From Planctomycetota bacterium (GTDB lineage Bacteria > Planctomycetota > MHYJ01 > JACPRB01), in the NCBI GenBank assembly GCA_016200125.1, contig JACQFK010000651.1:1-5500 (forward strand): a stretch of DNA of 5,500 bases, read 5' to 3'. The position numbers and the translations under genes were made by a program. This document shows, one piece after another, positions 4,573-5,500 of the stretch (position 1 is the stretch's first letter; the number at the start of each line of letters is the position of its first letter). Below the pieces are notes generated by a model. It was not told the origin of the DNA and ran no database searches. It saw only the letters and a list, made by a program, of their open reading frames with translations.

Positions 4573-5500
4573 ATGCCTGACAAGAAGGACCACTGCGGGC
4601 TGTTCGGGATCTTCGGCTCCCCCGAGGCCGCGCGCCAGACCTACACCGGGCTCTTCGCCCAGCAGCACCGCGGGCAGGAGTCGGCCGGCATCGTCTCCAT
4701 CCAGAACAACGCCCTCGTCTACCACAAGGGCATGGGCCTCGTCTCCGACGTCTTCACCCGCGACCGGCTCGACTCCCTGAAAAGCCACGCGTCCATCGGC
4801 CATGTGCGCTACTCGACCACCGGCTCCTCCAACCCCGCGAACGCCCAGCCGCTGGTGGTGACCTCGTCGCTCTGCATGATCGCCGTGGCCCACAACGGCA
4901 ACCTGGTGAACTCCCACACGTTGCGCCAGGAAGTGGAGTCCCAGGGCCAGTTCTTCCCGATCTTCCACACGACCACCGACACCGAGATCATCCTCTACAT
5001 GGTCGCCCGCTCGGCCAACCTCGAGAAGGGCCTCAAGCAGGCCATGACGATGATCAAGGGGAGCTTCTCGCTCCTCTTCCTCACCCCCACCGAGATGATC
5101 GCCGTCCGCGACCCCCAGGGCTTCCGCCCCCTCGTCCTGGGCAAGAAGGGCGGCGCCTGGGCCGTCGCGAGCGAGACCTGCGCCTTCGACCTCCAGGGCA
5201 TCGAGTACCAGCGCGACATCGAGCCCGGCGAGATCCTCTTCATCGACAAGAACGGCCCGCGCTCCGAGCGCTTCGTCCCCAAGAAGGACTCGCATCCCGC
5301 TCATTGCATCTTCGAGCACGTGTACTTCGCCCGGCCCGACAGCCGCGTCCACGGCGACGTCGTCCAGTACGTCCGCCACAAGCTCGGCGTCCAGCTCGCG
5401 AAGGAGCATCCGGTCGACGCCGACTTCGTGACGCCGATCCCCGACAGCGGCCTCTACGCCGCCCAGGGCTACGCCGAGGAATCCAAGATCAAGTACAAGA
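4573..5500 (+). CDS. purF: Amidophosphoribosyltransferase, N-terminal part (runs off right edge)
   Basis: PurF makes 5-phosphoribosylamine from PRPP and glutamine, the committed step of de novo purine synthesis in the cytoplasm. The 309 visible codons cover the class II glutaminase domain and the start of the phosphoribosyltransferase domain. The nucleophile is Cys8 (DHCGLFGIFG), so a 7-residue propeptide must be removed to expose it. Other glutaminase motifs are QHRGQESAGI (31-40), GHVRYSTTG (76-84), AHNGNLVN (106-113) and TDTE (135-138). Cys245 in CIFEHVYFARPDS sits where Bacillus-type enzymes have their first Fe-S ligand, and PDSGLYAAQGYAEES (290-304) opens the transferase part. Propeptide plus Cys245 suggests the Fe-S Bacillus-type enzyme, but the remaining ligands lie beyond the window. 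AAAAGG just before the ATG is a plausible ribosome binding site. It follows the small membrane gene by nine bases. No defects are seen. Confidence 0.97.
   Translation, partial: MPDKKDHCGLFGIFGSPEAARQTYTGLFAQQHRGQESAGIVSIQNNALVYHKGMGLVSDVFTRDRLDSLKSHASIGHVRYSTTGSSNPANAQPLVVTSSLCMIAVAHNGNLVNSHTLRQEVESQGQFFPIFHTTTDTEIILYMVARSANLEKGLKQAMTMIKGSFSLLFLTPTEMIAVRDPQGFRPLVLGKKGGAWAVASETCAFDLQGIEYQRDIEPGEILFIDKNGPRSERFVPKKDSHPAHCIFEHVYFARPDSRVHGDVVQYVRHKLGVQLAKEHPVDADFVTPIPDSGLYAAQGYAEESKIKYK

Noticed and set aside
4234..5409. A 391-codon minus-strand open frame antisense to purF
   Set aside because: purF on the plus strand has all glutaminase motifs. The antisense frame is a GC-bias shadow with no recognisable domain.

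Overview
The window is GC-rich bacterial chromosome with four recognisable housekeeping genes and one small unknown, in two divergent blocks around a regulatory region of about 280 bases (3980-4260). Codons end strongly in G or C, which also leaves long empty reading frames on the antisense strands. The short NusA head, the NusA KH1 sequence (DCLGACVGVRG) and the IF2 stretch DWGGDTE resemble planctomycete proteins as I remember them. Planctomycetota or a related phylum is therefore a tentative placement, not a demonstrated one.

Left block, minus strand, read from about 4097 down to 1: promoter, structured leader, nusA (3979-2915), infB (2925-265, overlapping nusA by 11 bases) and the first 64 codons of rbfA (192-1, running off the left edge). 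This is the conserved transcription/translation cluster: NusA controls pausing and termination, IF2 brings initiator tRNA to the ribosome, and RbfA matures the 30S subunit. rimP is not next to nusA, and no ylxR, L7Ae-like or ylxP gene sits between the members.

The main anomaly is infB. It is one continuous frame of 886 codons with every IF2 domain, but in-frame TAG codons fall at codon 393, inside the GTPase P-loop, and at codon 638. An unusual Asp-to-Asn change lies five codons before the first TAG. nusA and infB both also end in TAG, and reading through the nusA TAG makes no sense, so a general recoding of TAG is unlikely. Sequence or assembly error is the first explanation to exclude. After that come a decayed duplicate and amber suppression.

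The intergenic region holds a good sigma70-type promoter firing leftward into nusA (TTGACT, 18 bases, TATGAT). Its leader of about 118 bases contains an intrinsic-terminator-like hairpin with a U-tract, enclosed by a 9-bp long-range stem, followed by a GC hairpin abutting the nusA ribosome binding site. I regard it as a candidate attenuator of the nusA operon and the most interesting possible regulatory system here. The rightward side has a degenerate heptamer repeat and a perfect TATAAT box placed so close to the next gene that its mRNA would be nearly leaderless.

Right block, plus strand: a 100-residue two-helix membrane protein of unknown function (4261-4563) and, nine bases later, purF (4573 to the right edge), the first enzyme of de novo purine synthesis. 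The spacing implies co-transcription.
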